Source of the DNA: Spirochaetaceae bacterium
Lineage (GTDB): Bacteria; Spirochaetota; Spirochaetia; DSM-27196; PXBQ01
Assembly: GCA_003566875.1 (NCBI GenBank)
Contig: PXBQ01000517.1
Location: 1-7,137, forward strand
DNA length: 7,137 nucleotides
Direction: 5' to 3'
This document shows positions 6,609-7,137 of this stretch, piece by piece; position 1 is the first letter of the stretch, and each line of letters begins with the position of its first letter. Made by a program: the position numbers and the translations under genes. The notes below the pieces were generated by a model. That model had not been told where the DNA came from, made no database searches, and saw only the letters and a list, made by a program, of their open reading frames with translations.

Positions 6609-7137
6609 ATGTGCGGACAACAAACTCTCACTCTTTTTGAAGGCGGCCGCGACGGCTACCACACGTACCGTATCCCCTCGCTCTTGACGGCGGCGAACGG
6701 CGACCTGTTGGCGTTTTGCGAAGGCCGCCGTGACGGCGCGGGCGACAGCGGCCGGATCGACCTGTTGATGAAGAGCAGCTCCGACGACGGGCGTACCTGG
6801 AGCGATCAGCGCGTCGTCGTGAGCGAACCCGAGACGACGTGTGGAAACCCGTGCCCCGTCGTCGTCCGCGAAACCGGGCGTATCCTGATGCCGTTCTGCA
6901 AGAATCGCGCGGACGGCGGAGAGGCACTCATCAAGACGGGCAACGCGCCGCGGACGGTCTGGATTACGCAGAGCGATGATCACGGCCGGACGTGGTCGCC
7001 GCCGGAGGAGATCACGCCACACGTCAAGAAGAACGTCTGGACCCGGTACGCGACCGGACCCGGGCACGCGATTCAGTTGACAAGCGGCAGGATCGTCGTT
7101 CCGTGCGACCACAATACCGGCATTCGTTTTGATGAAA
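6609..7137 (+). CDS. Exo-alpha-sialidase (GH33-like), C-terminus beyond the window
   Basis: The first 176 codons are present. Sialidases cleave terminal sialic acids from glycans using an arginine triad, an Asp acid/base and a Tyr/Glu nucleophile in a six-bladed propeller. The N-terminal YRIP motif is at 20-23, with Arg21 the first arginine of the triad. Asp46, in GDSG, lies 25 residues later, the spacing I recall for the acid/base Asp in characterised enzymes. Two Asp boxes (SxDxGxTW) are at 57-64 and 122-129. TGPGHAIQLTSGRIVVPC (149-166) is typical of bacterial exo-alpha-sialidases. The rest of the triad and the Tyr/Glu pair should lie beyond 7137. There is no signal peptide, and six Cys occur in 176 residues, which suits the cytosol. 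ATG 6609-6611 is the only in-frame start after the upstream stop. GAAGGA (6591-6596) lies 12 bases before it, a rather long spacing. It follows the GH20 gene by 33 bases with no promoter seen between them. A BNR-repeat protein with another substrate is the main alternative. Confidence 0.88.
   Translation, partial: MCGQQTLTLFEGGRDGYHTYRIPSLLTAANGDLLAFCEGRRDGAGDSGRIDLLMKSSSDDGRTWSDQRVVVSEPETTCGNPCPVVVRETGRILMPFCKNRADGGEALIKTGNAPRTVWITQSDDHGRTWSPPEEITPHVKKNVWTRYATGPGHAIQLTSGRIVVPCDHNTGIRFDE

Noticed and set aside
6599..6640. A 13-residue overlapping frame starting at ATG 6599, just before the sialidase start
   Set aside because: The GAAGGA sequence is only 2 bases from this ATG, too close for efficient initiation, and the peptide has no feature suggesting a regulatory leader.
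5364..7112. A 582-codon open frame on the minus strand opposite the GH20 and sialidase genes
   Set aside because: Its translation is rich in Arg, Val, Asp and Pro with no domain I recognise, and it spans two clear plus-strand genes and their gap. Long antisense frames are expected opposite GC-rich genes.

Overview
The window comes from a GC-rich bacterial chromosome whose genes begin with ATG. The envelope gene is a bifunctional penicillin-binding protein with a single membrane anchor, the kinase is of the HisKA_2 type, and two carbohydrate-degrading enzymes and a uroporphyrinogen-decarboxylase-like (URO-D-like) protein sit nearby. That mix is common in uncultured Spirochaetes, Planctomycetes, Lentisphaerae and related groups. 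I lean weakly towards a spirochaete, but no gene here settles it.

The window has two divergent gene groups that separate in the 186-base gap between 4829 and 5016. The minus-strand group runs leftward: a membrane histidine kinase (4829-3870), a class A penicillin-binding protein of the PBP1A family (3837-1240), a 59-residue two-helix membrane protein (1196-1017) and a URO-D-superfamily protein that runs off the left edge (989-1). The gaps between these genes are 32, 43 and 27 bases, so they could share one transcript. The small protein also seems to have its own promoter, placed so that its mRNA would start at or next to the ATG.

The plus-strand group holds a family GH20 beta-N-acetylhexosaminidase (5016-6575) and, 33 bases on, an exo-alpha-sialidase-like protein of family GH33 that runs off the right edge (6609-7137). 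Neither has a visible signal peptide. Together they would remove sialic acid and then beta-linked GlcNAc or GalNAc from glycan fragments, probably inside the cell.

The divergent gap holds one good sigma-70-like promoter for the GH20 gene and a TATAAT box for the kinase. A perfect 8-bp inverted repeat sits against the kinase -10 box, and a related half-site lies just upstream of the GH20 -35 box. This is the most interesting regulatory structure in the window. I see no RNA genes, CRISPR array, insertion sequence or attachment site, and no clear rho-independent terminator. I did not find a new multi-gene defence or mobile system; the unusual points are the regulatory region, a cysteine-bearing tail on the PBP, and the small membrane protein with its leaderless-type start.
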